A stretch of DNA of 64,000 nucleotides from Croceibacterium_B sp963811255. GTDB lineage: Bacteria > Pseudomonadota > Alphaproteobacteria > Sphingomonadales > Sphingomonadaceae. Every line of letters begins with the position of its first letter. Position 1 is the first letter of the stretch. The translations under genes were made by a program, and so were the position numbers. Positions 34,240 through 42,186 of this stretch are shown piece after piece. The notes below the pieces were generated by a model. It saw only the letters and a list, made by a program, of their open reading frames with translations, was not told the DNA's origin and did not search any database. The stretch is from assembly GCA_963811255.1 (NCBI GenBank), contig CAWEQI010000003.1:186001-250000 (forward strand). Direction: 5' to 3'.

Positions 34240-35336
34240 CTCGCGAAACTTACGACATTGCCGTGATCGGCGCGGGCATGGCCGGCGCCAGCCTCGGCGC
34301 CGAACTCGCGCCGCACGCCCGCGTCCTCGTCGCCGAGGCCGAGGACCATCCCGGCTATCACGCCACCGGTCGCTCGGCGGCGTTCTGGGAAGAATGCTAC
34401 GGTGGCCCGCAGGTGGTGCCGCTGACGCTCGCTTCGGGCGGTTACTTGCGAGAGCACGGTATGCTTTCTCCGCGCGGCGCGCTCTACGTCGGCCGCGGCG
34501 AAGACGAGCCGGCGATCGCCGCCTTCATGCAGCGCTTCGCCGGCAGCGGCGTCACCATAGAGCGGCTCGGCCGCGCGGCGCTCGCGCGGCGGATCCCGGG
34601 CCTGCGCGCCGCATGGCAGCACGCCATTTACGAACCGGCCTGCGCCGACATCGACGTCGCCGCGCTGCACCAGCATTATCTTGCGCGCGCGCGCGAAGGC
34701 GGCGTCGAGCTGCGCTGCCGCGCGCGCCTCGAAACCGCCGAACGCGAAGGCGAGGGCTGGCGCCTGTCGTTCGGCCCGGCCGGCGAGGTTCGCGCGCGGG
34801 TGCTGGCCGATGCCGCCGGCGCCTGGGCCGACCCGGTGGCGCAGCTGGCCGGCGCCCGACCGCGCGGCATCGGTCCGCTGCGCCGCACCGTCGCGCAGCT
34901 TCGCACCTCGCCGGCCCCCCCTGCCGAGCTGCCGTTGGTGCTCGACATCTCGGGCCGGTTCTACTTCAAGCCCGAGCACGGCAGGCTGTGGCTGAGCCCG
35001 CACGACGAGACGCCGAGCCCTGCGTGCGATGCCGCCCCCGAGGAGCTCGACGTCGCCCTGGCGATCGACCGCTTCGAGCGGGTGGTCGACTGGCGGATCG
35101 AGGCGGTCGAGCACAAATGGGCCGGTCTCAGGAGCTTCGCGCCCGACCGGCTGCCGGTCTATGGCTTCGACGAGTCCGTGCCGGGCTTGTTCTGGTTCGC
35201 CGGCCAGGGCGGGTTCGGCATTCAGACTTCCCCTGCCGCAGCCCGGCTCGGGGCGCAGCTCCTGCTCGGCCTGCCGCGCGACGAAATGACCGAACCGCTC
35301 GACCCGTCGCTCTACAGCCCGGCGCGCTTCGCCTGA
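34236..35336 (+). CDS. FAD-dependent oxidoreductase, D-amino-acid/D-arginine dehydrogenase-like
   Basis: A 366-aa DAO-family flavoprotein. N-terminal dinucleotide motif VIGAGMAGASLGAELA, followed by YHATGRSAAFWEECYGGPQV, which closely resembles DauA-type D-arginine dehydrogenases. The C-terminus carries the FAD motif WFAGQGGFGIQTSPAA. Predicted to deaminate a D-amino acid with a quinone or dye-type acceptor; the exact substrate is open. GTG start overlapping the hydrolase stop, so the pair is co-translated. Confidence 0.85.
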   Translation: MTRETYDIAVIGAGMAGASLGAELAPHARVLVAEAEDHPGYHATGRSAAFWEECYGGPQVVPLTLASGGYLREHGMLSPRGALYVGRGEDEPAIAAFMQRFAGSGVTIERLGRAALARRIPGLRAAWQHAIYEPACADIDVAALHQHYLARAREGGVELRCRARLETAEREGEGWRLSFGPAGEVRARVLADAAGAWADPVAQLAGARPRGIGPLRRTVAQLRTSPAPPAELPLVLDISGRFYFKPEHGRLWLSPHDETPSPACDAAPEELDVALAIDRFERVVDWRIEAVEHKWAGLRSFAPDRLPVYGFDESVPGLFWFAGQGGFGIQTSPAAARLGAQLLLGLPRDEMTEPLDPSLYSPARFA

Positions 35337-35391
35337 TCGCGCGGAACATCGCCGCCGGCCTTGCGTAAACAGGGCACAAGGAGGCAGCGAC

Positions 35392-35847
35392 ATGCAGACG
35401 CAGCAAATTCATTCGGAGAGCGGCCAGCGCACTTTCGCGGTGATCATGGACAAGGGCGACGAGGCCATGGAGAAGCTCAAAGGCTTCGCCGAACGGGAAG
35501 GCATCGACGCGGCGCAGATCACCGGCATCGGCGCGTTCGAAGACGTGACCCTGCGTTATTTCGACTGGCAGACGAAGCAGTATCACGACAATCCGGTCAA
35601 CGAGCAGGTCGAGGTCGCCGCGCTGGTCGGCGACATCAGCGAAAAGGAGGGCGGCAAGCCCGAGGTGCACATCCACCTGGTGGTCGGCAAGCGCGACGGC
35701 ACTGCGCTCGCCGGGCATCTCAAGACCGGGCATGTGCGCCCGACGCTTGAGCTGATCGTCACCGAATTGCCCGCCCACCTGCGCCGGCGCAAGGATCCGG
35801 AGACCGGCCTCGCGCTGATCAAGCTGAAGCAACCGGCCGAGGCATGA
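35392..35847 (+). CDS. DUF296/PPC domain protein
   Basis: A 151-aa protein consisting of one PPC/DUF296 domain (about residues 12-130), including MEKLKGFAEREGIDAAQITGIGAFEDVTLRYFDW and PEVHIHLVVGKRDGTALAGHL with conserved His residues. In plants the domain is linked to AT-hooks; free bacterial forms are trimers with a possible metal site and no settled role. A strong AAGGAGG precedes the ATG. The ATG of the next gene overlaps its stop. Confidence 0.88.
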   Translation: MQTQQIHSESGQRTFAVIMDKGDEAMEKLKGFAEREGIDAAQITGIGAFEDVTLRYFDWQTKQYHDNPVNEQVEVAALVGDISEKEGGKPEVHIHLVVGKRDGTALAGHLKTGHVRPTLELIVTELPAHLRRRKDPETGLALIKLKQPAEA

Positions 35848-36446
35848 GCCGGCCCGTCGGTCGCTGGCGCCGGGCCCCGCTTGCCGCGCTCGCCTGCGCG
35901 GCGCTGGCCGCCTGCGGCAGCTCGAACCAGCCGGCGGCTCAGCAAACGGCCGCCGTGGAACCGACGCCTGCCCTATCGGGAACCCCAGCCATGGACCTCA
36001 CCAGCTCCGCATTCGCCACCGGCGACACCATCCCGACCGAATACACCTGCGACGGCGCCGGCCGCTCGCCCCCGCTCGCGTGGAGCGGGACGCCGGCGAA
36101 CGCGCAAAGCTTCGCCCTGATCGTCGAGGATCCCGACGCGCCCAAAGGCACCTTCCGTCACTGGGGCGTTTACGACATTCCTGCGAGCACTCACGAATTG
36201 CCCGCCGGCGCGAGCCACGCCGGCACCCCCGCGTTCAAGCAGACGAACAATGATTTCAGTAAACCGGGTTATGGAGCCCCGTGCCCGCCCAAGGGCGACG
36301 CCCCGCACCATTATCATTTCCGCCTGCTGGCGCTCGACGTGCCCCAGCTCTCCGGCGCGCCAGTCGACGTAAAGAGCCTGCTCGACGCCACCGACGGTCA
36401 CGTGGTCGGCAACGCCGAGCTGGTCGGGCTTTACGGGCGGAAGTAG
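35844..36446 (+). CDS. YbhB/YbcL-type PEBP (Raf kinase inhibitor-like) lipoprotein
   Basis: A 200-aa protein with a lipoprotein signal (lipobox LAAC, Cys about 24) and then the PEBP domain. Conserved parts: IPTEYTCDGAGRSPPLAW, LIVEDPDAPKGTFRHWGVYDIP (ligand-site DPDAP and HW) and HHYHFRLLALDVP. Lipoprotein forms may sit in the periplasm or outer membrane; the ligand is unknown. ATGA overlap with the DUF296 gene. Confidence 0.88.
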   Translation: MSRPVGRWRRAPLAALACAALAACGSSNQPAAQQTAAVEPTPALSGTPAMDLTSSAFATGDTIPTEYTCDGAGRSPPLAWSGTPANAQSFALIVEDPDAPKGTFRHWGVYDIPASTHELPAGASHAGTPAFKQTNNDFSKPGYGAPCPPKGDAPHHYHFRLLALDVPQLSGAPVDVKSLLDATDGHVVGNAELVGLYGRK

Positions 36447-36887
36447 CTACGTCCGCCCCGCCGCGTCCGCGGCATCGCTCGCCAGCCGGTCGACCCGCTC
36501 GTTCTCGACATGGCCGTCGTGGCCGCGGACCCATTCCCAGGCGATCTTGTGGCGCGCGGCGGCCTCGATCAGCTCGTGCCACAGGTCCTCGTTGCGGACC
36601 GGCTTCCTGCTGGCGTTGACCCAGCCCTTCTTCTGCCAACCGTGGATCCACTTGGTCATCCCGTCTATGACATAGCGGCTGTCGGAATGGAGGATCACCT
36701 CGCACGGTTCGATCAGCGCTTCGAGCGCACGAATCACGGCGGTCATTTCCATCCGGTTGTTGGTCGTCGCCGGATCGCTGCCGGAAAGCTCCTTCTCGTG
36801 CCGGCCCATCCGCAGCAGCGCGCCCCAGCCGCCCGGGCCGGGATTGCCCTTGCACGCACCGTCGGTGAAAATCTCTACTCTTTTCAT
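36447..36887 (-). CDS. rnhA: Ribonuclease HI
   Basis: A 146-aa RNase HI that degrades the RNA strand of RNA:DNA hybrids. Catalytic residues are in place: Asp9 (FTDGACKGNPGPGGWG), Glu47 (NNRMEMTAVIRAL), Asp69 (HSDSRYVI), His123 and Asp133. Follows thrB by 14 nt and ends the ispH-thrB-rnhA operon. Confidence 0.95.
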   Translation of the reverse strand: MKRVEIFTDGACKGNPGPGGWGALLRMGRHEKELSGSDPATTNNRMEMTAVIRALEALIEPCEVILHSDSRYVIDGMTKWIHGWQKKGWVNASRKPVRNEDLWHELIEAAARHKIAWEWVRGHDGHVENERVDRLASDAADAAGRT

Positions 36888-36901
36888 GGCGCTGCCATGG
36901 C

Positions 36902-37891
36902 TCAGCCGCCAGAGGAGCGAAAGACTTTTTCGCCTTCTTCCCGGTAGAGCGCCAACCGCCGCACGAACACCATCGGGTCCTTGCGGGTGACCAGGGCGTC
37001 GGCGGGCGTGTGCAGCCAGTCGTAGGCGCGGCTGGCGATGAAGCGCATCGCCGCCCCGCGCGCCAGCACCGGCAGCGCGGCGCGCTCCTCGGGCGAGAGC
37101 GGCCGGCGGGATTCGTATCCGGCCACCAGCGCTTCACCGATTGCAGGGCGGAAGGCACCGTCCGGGCCGAAGCACCAGGCGGCATGAGTCACAGCCAGAT
37201 CATAAGCGGTGAGGTCGGTACAGGCGAAGTAGAAGTCGATCAGCCCGCTCACGCGGTTGCCGAGCATCAGCACGTTGTCCGGGAACAGATCGGCGTGAAT
37301 CACCGAGCGCGGCAGGCCCTCGGGCCAGGTGACCTCCAGGAACGCCAGTTCGCGAGTCACGAGGGCAGGCAGGCGGCCGTCGATCTCGCTCAGCCGTTCG
37401 CCGCAATCGCTCAGCAGCTTTCGCCATGCTGCCAGACCCATCGTATTCGGCCGCTCACGCGGAAAGTCGGCTGCAGCGAGATGGAGGCCGGCGAGCGCCT
37501 CACCGACCGCCCGAGCTTGCGCCGGCCGCGGCGTGTCGATCGACACGCCGGGCAGGAATTCGATCAGTGCGACAGCCTTGCCTGTCCCGGGCTCCGACCC
37601 GCGATCGTCGATCAGCCGAAAGGCCGCCCCCGCGCGGTCGTGGATCGTTCGCGGCACCGGGCTGCCCTTGGCCGACAAATGGTCGAGCAAACCGAGGAAA
37701 AACGGCAGGTCGGCGGCATCGACCCGGTGCTCGTACATCGTCAGGATGAACCGCCCGGCGGTCGTCTCAACCAGCCAGTTGGAATTCGACACGCCCTCGG
37801 CGATGCCCTTCGCCGAGACCAGCTCGCCGACGTCGTACTCGCCGATCAGCGCCTCGAGATCGTCGGCGGAAAGGTGGGTGTAGACGGCCAT
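36902..37891 (-). CDS. thrB: Homoserine kinase, ThrB type II
   Basis: A 329-aa kinase of the APH/choline kinase fold that makes O-phosphohomoserine for threonine synthesis. Family markers: GIAEGVSNSNWLVETTAGRFILTMYEHR, catalytic VIHADLFPDNVLM (Asp and Asn) and LIDFYFACTDLTAYDLAV (metal-binding Asp). Clearly of the type common in alphaproteobacteria rather than the GHMP-type ThrB. It starts 11 nt after ispH. Confidence 0.92.
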   Translation of the reverse strand: MAVYTHLSADDLEALIGEYDVGELVSAKGIAEGVSNSNWLVETTAGRFILTMYEHRVDAADLPFFLGLLDHLSAKGSPVPRTIHDRAGAAFRLIDDRGSEPGTGKAVALIEFLPGVSIDTPRPAQARAVGEALAGLHLAAADFPRERPNTMGLAAWRKLLSDCGERLSEIDGRLPALVTRELAFLEVTWPEGLPRSVIHADLFPDNVLMLGNRVSGLIDFYFACTDLTAYDLAVTHAAWCFGPDGAFRPAIGEALVAGYESRRPLSPEERAALPVLARGAAMRFIASRAYDWLHTPADALVTRKDPMVFVRRLALYREEGEKVFRSSGG

Positions 37892-37901
37892 CCCGGCGCC
37901 G

Positions 37902-38864
37902 TCAGTCGACGAGTTGCCGGGGCAGCTTGAAGATCATCTTCTCCTCGGCGGTAACCAGCGTGTGCTCTTCGACCGAGCGCCACTGAGCGACCTTCGCGAC
38001 TACCTCGCGTACCAGTTCCTCGGGCGCCGAGGCGCCGGCGGTGATGCCGACGGTGTCCACGCCCTCGAGCCAGGCAACATCGATGTCGGCGCCGCGCTGG
38101 ATCAGCCTGGCGTCGGTCCCGCAGCGTTCGGCCACTTCGACCAGCCGCAGCGAATTGGACGAGTTGGGCGCGCCGATCACCAGCACCAGCTCGCATTGCG
38201 GCGCGATCCGCTTGACCGCCGCCTGGCGATTGGAGGTGGCGTAGCAGATGTCTTCCGCCTTCGGGCCGACGATCTGCGGGTAGCGCGCTTTGAGCGCCTC
38301 GACGATCGCCGCGGTGTCGTCGACCGACAGCGTCGTCTGGGTGAGGAAGGCGAGCTCGACATCGGCGGGAAAGCCGAGCGCGGCGACGTCGTCGAGCGTC
38401 TCGACCAGCGTCATTCCGCCTTCGGGCACCTGGCCGAAGGTGCCGATTACTTCCGGGTGGCCCTTGTGGCCGACGAACACGATGTGCCGCCCGGCGGCGA
38501 TCTGCCGCTCGGCCTGGCGGTGCACCTTGCTCACCAGCGGACAGGTCGCGTCGAGATAGGCGAGGCCGCGATCCTCCGCCTCCGCCGGCACCGACTTGGG
38601 CACGCCGTGGGCGCTGAACACCACCGGCACGCCGTCGGGCACCTGCTCGAGCTCCTCTACGAACACCGCGCCCTTGGCCTTCAGGCCATCGACCACGTAG
38701 CGGTTGTGGACGATCTCGTGCCGCACGTAGACCGGCGGACCGAACCGCTTGAGCGCCCGCTCGACGATCTCGATCGCTCGGTCGACGCCGGCGCAAAAGC
38801 CCCGCGGCGCGGCGATCAGCACCTTGAGCGGCGCCTTGGCCGAGTTCTGAAAGGGCGCGTTCAT
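37902..38864 (-). CDS. ispH: 4-hydroxy-3-methylbut-2-enyl diphosphate reductase
   Basis: A 320-aa Fe-S enzyme, the last step of the MEP isoprenoid pathway. Cys ligands lie in APRGFCAGVDRAI, DATCPLVSKVH and CELVLVIGAPNSSNS. Substrate-binding parts HEIVHNRYVVDGL and VVFSAHGVPKSV are present. Together with thrB and rnhA it forms a conserved alphaproteobacterial operon. A 9-bp inverted repeat lies upstream in the divergent region. Confidence 0.96.
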   Translation of the reverse strand: MNAPFQNSAKAPLKVLIAAPRGFCAGVDRAIEIVERALKRFGPPVYVRHEIVHNRYVVDGLKAKGAVFVEELEQVPDGVPVVFSAHGVPKSVPAEAEDRGLAYLDATCPLVSKVHRQAERQIAAGRHIVFVGHKGHPEVIGTFGQVPEGGMTLVETLDDVAALGFPADVELAFLTQTTLSVDDTAAIVEALKARYPQIVGPKAEDICYATSNRQAAVKRIAPQCELVLVIGAPNSSNSLRLVEVAERCGTDARLIQRGADIDVAWLEGVDTVGITAGASAPEELVREVVAKVAQWRSVEEHTLVTAEEKMIFKLPRQLVD

Positions 38865-38883
38865 GCAGCGCCCTCTAGCCGTT

Positions 38884-38920
38884 GTGCCGCAGCGGCGAAA
38901 GGGTTAGGGCCCTGCGGCAC
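38884..38920. promoter_or_regulatory. 9-bp inverted repeat between ispH and the 38939 lipoprotein gene
   Basis: GTGCCGCAG (38884-38892) and CTGCGGCAC (38912-38920), perfect, 19-nt spacer. Lies in the 74-nt gap between divergent genes. Could be a leader hairpin of the lipoprotein mRNA or a regulator site; no T-run follows, so it is not a terminator. Confidence 0.4.
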
Positions 38921-38938
38921 TTTGGACGAGGACGACGC

Positions 38939-39586
38939 ATGAAATTTCGCACTGCCGTGTTGGCCGGGCTTGGCGCCGCCGCCCTGTCCGGCTGTCATCA
39001 TACCGGTGACATCGTCGTCAACGAAGGCGTCGGCATCACCGCGCTGCGGACGGTTTGCCCGGCGGTCGGCATTCCCGACTTCACCGGCAACGTGACTCTG
39101 TTCAATCCGCCGAACGCCCGCACCGCCGACGCTATCGACGTGACCGCGACGATGACCGACGTGCGCACGACCTGCGACGATTCGGGCGACAAGGTCTATG
39201 CGGTCGCCAACTTCCGGGTTCTCGGCCAGCGGCGCAACACGCAGGGCGCGCGGTCGGTGACGCTGCCCTATTTCGCCACCGTCGTCCGCGGCGGGCAGAC
39301 GGTGGTCGCCAAGAAGGTCGGCATGGTCACGCTCAACTTCGCCGACGGCCAGGCGCGTGCCGAGGCGAGCGGCGCCGGTTCGGCCTACGTCGACAAGGCC
39401 GCCGCGACGCTCCCCCGCGCCATCCGCGACCGCATCACCGAAAAGCGCAAGGCCGGCAGCGCCGAGGCGGCGATCGATCCGCTGGCCGAACCCGACGTGC
39501 GCGCCGCAGTGAACAACGCCAGTTTCGAACTGCTGGTCGGTTTTCAGCTGACGGACGCCCAATTGAAGTACAACGCCACGCGCTGA
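38939..39586 (+). CDS. Hypothetical lipoprotein
   Basis: A 215-aa lipoprotein: short basic start MKFR, hydrophobic stretch, lipobox LSGC (Cys about 19). The mature part (VRTTCDDSGDKVYAVANFRVLG, LPYFATVVRGGQTVVAKKVGMVTLNFADG) looks like a beta-sandwich and contains a short basic linker (RAIRDRITEKRKAG). I recall similar proteins in sphingomonads but no function. The ATG is preceded by a purine-rich GGACGAGGACG. Probably its own transcript, ahead of argS. Confidence 0.7.
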   Translation: MKFRTAVLAGLGAAALSGCHHTGDIVVNEGVGITALRTVCPAVGIPDFTGNVTLFNPPNARTADAIDVTATMTDVRTTCDDSGDKVYAVANFRVLGQRRNTQGARSVTLPYFATVVRGGQTVVAKKVGMVTLNFADGQARAEASGAGSAYVDKAAATLPRAIRDRITEKRKAGSAEAAIDPLAEPDVRAAVNNASFELLVGFQLTDAQLKYNATR

Positions 39587-39658
39587 TACCCTTTCCGCAA
39601 GCGGGACGGGAGACACGCTCCTTCCCCGCACCCCGGAAACAGGCTAACGGCGCGCGCC

Positions 39659-41401
39659 ATGGCCGATACCGAAACGCTTTACGCCGCCTACTGGCGCAAG
39701 ATCGACGCCGCGCTCGACGCGCTGGAGCTTGCCGGCACGCTGCCGTCCGGGCGGCGCGATGCGGTCGGCATCGAGCCGCCGCGCGATCCGGCGCATGGGG
39801 ATCTTTCGACCAACGCGGCGCTGGTGCTGGCCAAGCCCGCGGGCGCCAACCCGCGCGAGCTTGCCGGCCGGATCGTCGCCGAACTGGCGACGGATCCCGG
39901 GATCGAGCGCGCGGAAATCGCCGGACCCGGCTTCATCAACCTGCGCTTGCCGGATCGCGCCTGGCTCGGCGAACTCGCGGCGATGGCCGCGCTCGGGCCG
40001 GATTACGGTCGCTCGACGATTGGCGCGGGGCGCACGGTCAACGTCGAGTACGTCTCGGCCAATCCCACCGGCCCGATGCATATGGGTCATTGCCGCGGCG
40101 CGGTGGTCGGGGATGCGCTGGCGAGCCTGCTCGAATTCGCCGGATACACGGTGATCCGCGAGTACTACGTCAACGACGCCGGCGGGCAGGTCGAAGTGCT
40201 CGCGGATTCGGTGTTCCTGCGGTATTCCGAGGCGCTCGGGGTCGAGATCGGCGAAATCCCGCCGGGGCTCTATCCGGGCGAGTACCTCAAGCCGGTCGGC
40301 GAAGCGCTTGCGGCCGAGTACGGCGACAGATACCTCGGCGCCGAGGCCGACGAGTGGCGCGGTCTGTTCCGCAAGCGCGCGGTCGCGGCGATGATGGAGC
40401 AGATCAAGGCCGACCTCGGCTTGCTCGGCATCCATCACGACGTGTTCGCCTCCGAAGCCGAGCTTCAGCGCGAGGGCAAGCCGGCCGAAGCCGAGGCGTG
40501 GCTGCGCGCGCACGGCCTGGTTTACGACGGGCATCTCGAAGCGCCCAAGGGTAAGATGGTCGAAGATTGGGAGCCGGTCGAACTGCCGCTGTTCCGCTCG
40601 ACCAAGTTCGGCGACGACCAGGACCGGCCGATCCGCAAGAGCGACGGCAGCTGGACCTATTTCGGCGCCGACCTCGCCTATCACATGCAGAAGGCCGAGC
40701 ATACGGACGAGCTGATCGACATCTGGGGCGCCGACCACGCCGGCACGGTCAAGCGGATCAAGGCTGCGGTGGCGGCGCTGAGCGAAGGGGAGGGCAAGCC
40801 GATCCCGTTCGACGTGAAGCTGGTGCAAATGGTCCAGCTCTTGCGCGGCGGCGAACCGATCAAGATGTCCAAGCGCTCGGGCAACTTCGTCACCATCGCC
40901 GACATGGTCGAGGAAGTGGGCAAGGACGTGGTCCGCTTCACCATGCTGACCCGCAAGCCCGAAGCGCAGATGGACTTCGACTTCGCCAAGGTGGTCGAAG
41001 CGTCGAAGGACAATCCAGTGTTCTACGTCCAGTACGCCCACGCGCGGATTCATTCGACCCTGCGCAAGGCGGCCCCCGAAGGACTGGCCCCGTCGCCCGA
41101 GCACCTCGATCGCCTCGGCCCCGACGAGCTGGCGCTGGTCAAACTTGCCGCACAGTTCCCGCGCACCGTCGAGGCCGCCGCCCAGGCGCGCGAGCCGCAC
41201 CGCATCGCCTTCTTCCTCTACGATCTCGCCGCCGCGTTCCATGCCTTCTGGAACATGGGCAACGACGACCCGGCCAAGCGCATCATCGTGGCACAGGACC
41301 CGGCGCTCAGCGGGGCAAGGCTTTTCCTCGGCGCCCAAATCGGGCAAGTTATCCGCAACGGTCTCGCGATACTGGGGGTCGAGGCCGTCGAGGAGCTGTA
41401 G
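39659..41401 (+). CDS. argS: Arginyl-tRNA synthetase
   Basis: A 580-aa class I synthetase. The ArgS N-terminal domain (about 1-95) precedes the catalytic core. The HIGH equivalent is NPTGPMHMGHCRGAVVGD and the KMSKS equivalent IKMSKRSGNFVTI; the family region VSANPTGPMH and AHARIHSTLRK (tRNA-binding helices) are present. Normal length. The SPOR protein gene starts 1 nt after its stop, consistent with one operon. Confidence 0.96.
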   Translation: MADTETLYAAYWRKIDAALDALELAGTLPSGRRDAVGIEPPRDPAHGDLSTNAALVLAKPAGANPRELAGRIVAELATDPGIERAEIAGPGFINLRLPDRAWLGELAAMAALGPDYGRSTIGAGRTVNVEYVSANPTGPMHMGHCRGAVVGDALASLLEFAGYTVIREYYVNDAGGQVEVLADSVFLRYSEALGVEIGEIPPGLYPGEYLKPVGEALAAEYGDRYLGAEADEWRGLFRKRAVAAMMEQIKADLGLLGIHHDVFASEAELQREGKPAEAEAWLRAHGLVYDGHLEAPKGKMVEDWEPVELPLFRSTKFGDDQDRPIRKSDGSWTYFGADLAYHMQKAEHTDELIDIWGADHAGTVKRIKAAVAALSEGEGKPIPFDVKLVQMVQLLRGGEPIKMSKRSGNFVTIADMVEEVGKDVVRFTMLTRKPEAQMDFDFAKVVEASKDNPVFYVQYAHARIHSTLRKAAPEGLAPSPEHLDRLGPDELALVKLAAQFPRTVEAAAQAREPHRIAFFLYDLAAAFHAFWNMGNDDPAKRIIVAQDPALSGARLFLGAQIGQVIRNGLAILGVEAVEEL

Positions 41402-41402
41402 G

Positions 41403-42095
41403 ATGCAGGCAGGAGGCGGCGCCGGAGGGGCGGCCGGCGATCTCGACAAGGACGGCGTGATAGAGCCCGAAGAGCTCGCTTTCGCTCACGAGGACGAGCG
41501 GTTGCCGTGGCTCGAGTCCGACGACGACATCGAAGAAGGCACGGTCGACACTGGCCGCGTGGTGGTTTTTGTGGTCGCCTCGCTGGTCGTGCTCGGTCTC
41601 GCCATCGGCGCCTTATGGTGGGCGTTCCGCGACCACGCGGGCGGCGACATCGTCGCCGACGGGAGCACGATCCACGCGCCCGCCGGGCCGTACAAGACCA
41701 AGCCGGCCAACCCCGGCGGGTCCGAAGCGGTGGGCACCGGAGATGCCAGCTTCAAGGTCGCCGAGGGCAAGGAGGTCCAGGGCAAGGTCGCCGAAAGCAG
41801 CGCGCCGCGCCCGAGCATCGACCGTAACCAGGCGGGCAGCGGCCCCGCTGCGACCAGCGAAGGGGTCGGCGTGCAGGTCGGCGCTTACTCGACCCATGAT
41901 CGCGCCGAAACCGGCTGGTCCACGCTCAGCACCCGCTATCCGGCGCTTTCGGGCGTCAAGCACCGCATCCTCCAGGCGACGATCGACGGCAGCCCGATCT
42001 TCCGCCTGCAGGCGGTGGCGAGCGATATCAAGACCGCCCAGGCGCTGTGCAGCACGCTCAAGAGCCAGGGCGCCGATTGCCAGGTCAAGGACTGA
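41403..42095 (+). CDS. SPOR domain-containing membrane protein
   Basis: A 230-aa protein. An acidic N-terminus (DLDKDGVIEPEELAF, calcium-loop-like in look) precedes a single transmembrane helix (about residues 52-74). A low-complexity linker and a C-terminal SPOR domain (about 155-230) follow. SPOR domains bind denuded peptidoglycan at the septum. Standard neighbour of argS in this group. The start at 41403 was chosen for spacing to argS. Confidence 0.85.
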   Translation: MQAGGGAGGAAGDLDKDGVIEPEELAFAHEDERLPWLESDDDIEEGTVDTGRVVVFVVASLVVLGLAIGALWWAFRDHAGGDIVADGSTIHAPAGPYKTKPANPGGSEAVGTGDASFKVAEGKEVQGKVAESSAPRPSIDRNQAGSGPAATSEGVGVQVGAYSTHDRAETGWSTLSTRYPALSGVKHRILQATIDGSPIFRLQAVASDIKTAQALCSTLKSQGADCQVKD

Positions 42096-42186
42096 GCGCC
42101 TCCCCGGCCTGTTTGCCCTTGGTAAGGCGAGCCCTCCGCGTATTGCCGGATAGCAGCGCACGCGAATTGCGCGTTGCAATGATGGT

